From NCBI RefSeq assembly GCF_012396235.1, contig NZ_JAAXPA010000001.1, positions 248,001-312,000 of the forward strand: DNA of 64,000 nucleotides. Direction: 5' to 3'. Both the position numbers and the translations under genes were made by a program. The notes under the pieces are model-generated. The model saw nothing but the letters and a program-made list of their open reading frames with translations. It ran no database searches and was not told the DNA's origin. Shown here piece after piece: positions 63,045 to 64,000 of the stretch. Source of the DNA: Rhodococcus opacus. Its GTDB lineage: Bacteria; Actinomycetota; Actinomycetes; Mycobacteriales; Mycobacteriaceae. Position 1 is the first letter of the stretch. Every line of letters begins with the position of its first letter.

Positions 63045-64000
63045 GTGACCGCATCGACTCCGGACACCACCCACGACGCCGACGGTGAGAGTGCACTCAC
63101 CGTCGTTCTCGCGTTCGGCGCGAACATTCTGATCGCACTGGCCAAGACCGTCGCCGCGGTGGTCACCGGCTCGGCGTCGATGGTGGCGGAGGCCGCCCAC
63201 TCGTGGGCCGACTCGGGCAACGAGATCCTGCTCCTGATCGCCAATTCGCGGGCCAAGCGCACGCCGGACCGCATCCATCCGCTCGGGTACGGGCGCGAGG
63301 CCTACGTGTGGTCGATGTTCGCGGCGCTCGGGTTGTTCGCGCTGGGCGCGGGGGTGTCCGTCACGCACGGCATCCAGGAGCTCGTGCACGCCGAGCCAGC
63401 AACGAACTTCGCCGTCGCATACGTCGTGCTCGGTGTCTCGTTCGTGCTCGAGTCCATCTCCTTCCAGCAGGCGTACCGACAGTTGCGCGCCGAGGCCATC
63501 GCCATCGACCGCGACGTCCTGGCCCACGCACTCCGCACGTCCGACCCGACCACCCGGGCCGTGTTCGCGGAGGACGCCGCGGCGCTCATCGGTTTGGTCA
63601 TCGCGTTCCTGGGCGTTCTGCTGCACCAGATCACGGGATCGGCGATCCCCGACGCAATTGGCTCCATCCTGGTCGGGATCCTGCTCGGCGTCATCGCGCT
63701 GATTCTGATCGACCGCAACCGGCGATTCCTGATCGGCGAGGAGGCATCCCTCGCCCTGCGCCAGGCCGGCATCGAGGCGCTCGAGGCGCTGCCCGAGGTC
63801 GACCGGGTGACGTTTCTGCGCATGGAGTACCTGGGACCACGACAGGCGTACCTGGTGGCGAGCGTCGACCTGGTCGGTGACTACGCGGAGTCCCGTGTCG
63901 CCCATACCCTCCGTGACCTCGAGGCCCGGCTCGAACGGAACTCGCACGTCGTCCGCGCGATACTCACCCTGTCGACAGAGGACGAGCCGACGATCACCCT
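63045..64000 (+). CDS. Cation diffusion facilitator transporter, 3' end cut by window edge
   Basis: At least 318 aa from GTG 63045. CDF signatures: GSASMVAEAAHSWADSGNE (metal site in helix 2), RIHPLGYGREAYVWSMFAAL, then AEDAAALIGLVIAFLG (helix 5) and the cytoplasmic ferredoxin-like C-domain PEVDRVTFLRMEYLGP. Probably exports Zn, Fe or Co; the HSWAD/EDAAA pair differs from the HxxxD/HxxxD zinc pattern, so metal choice is uncertain. Confidence 0.9.
   Translation, partial: MTASTPDTTHDADGESALTVVLAFGANILIALAKTVAAVVTGSASMVAEAAHSWADSGNEILLLIANSRAKRTPDRIHPLGYGREAYVWSMFAALGLFALGAGVSVTHGIQELVHAEPATNFAVAYVVLGVSFVLESISFQQAYRQLRAEAIAIDRDVLAHALRTSDPTTRAVFAEDAAALIGLVIAFLGVLLHQITGSAIPDAIGSILVGILLGVIALILIDRNRRFLIGEEASLALRQAGIEALEALPEVDRVTFLRMEYLGPRQAYLVASVDLVGDYAESRVAHTLRDLEARLERNSHVVRAILTLSTEDEPTIT

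Overview
High-GC, densely packed actinobacterial chromosome, almost certainly a Rhodococcus of the R. jostii/R. opacus type. Evidence: an antigen-85-like mycolyltransferase, AftD arabinosyltransferase, LpqI and a PorA-type DUF3068 protein point to a mycolic-acid/arabinogalactan envelope, and the right half keeps the gene order I recall for M. tuberculosis Rv0244c-Rv0236c and Rv0228-Rv0223c. No rRNA, tRNA or CRISPR array was seen. Most products were identified by reading motifs, not by database search.

Layout. 1-8288 (minus strand): a form I aerobic CO dehydrogenase operon, coxM-coxS-coxL followed by maturation genes (XdhC/YHS, CoxD, CoxG, CoxE cut by the window edge), with a second XdhC/CoxF gene upstream. 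8340-13118: a Baeyer-Villiger-type monooxygenase plus AurF-like diiron protein with a divergent TetR, then an ArsR/SRPBCC pair and a VOC protein. 13125-23344: a small sigma factor, ArfB, a mycolyltransferase-like esterase, a secreted DUF1524/GmrSD-type nuclease with excalibur tail, a LuxR-type protein, an FMN lactate-oxidase family enzyme, a VOC protein, a hydrolase, a TetR/P450 pair and a phosphodiesterase.

23418-29392: a second nuclease gene is split by a 4.86-kb Tn554-like element. The element carries tnpA-tnpB-tnpC and a barstar-like gene as one minus-strand series of overlapping genes. The junctions are precise and the host reading frame is restored across the site by removing one copy of a 6-7-bp core.

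29705-46200: lipid metabolism and envelope: FabH, FadE5, FadA2, FabG4, HtdX, a TetR regulator and LpqI. A shared 14-bp palindrome (TTACTCNNNRGTAA) lies in the upstream regions of fabH, fadE5, fadA2/fabG4 and the tetR gene and suggests a local regulon. Between fadE5 and a VanW-family gene sits a frameshifted wHTH-DUF559 gene bracketed by two palindromes of identical 21-26-21 geometry.

46027-64000: AftD, an acyltransferase overlapping it tail-to-tail, DUF3068, a flippase, a large membrane protein, a glycosyltransferase, a methyltransferase and a ROK kinase. Then comes a three-gene operon (APH-like kinase, unknown protein, aldehyde dehydrogenase) behind a KstR-type operator, and a CDF metal transporter cut by the right edge.
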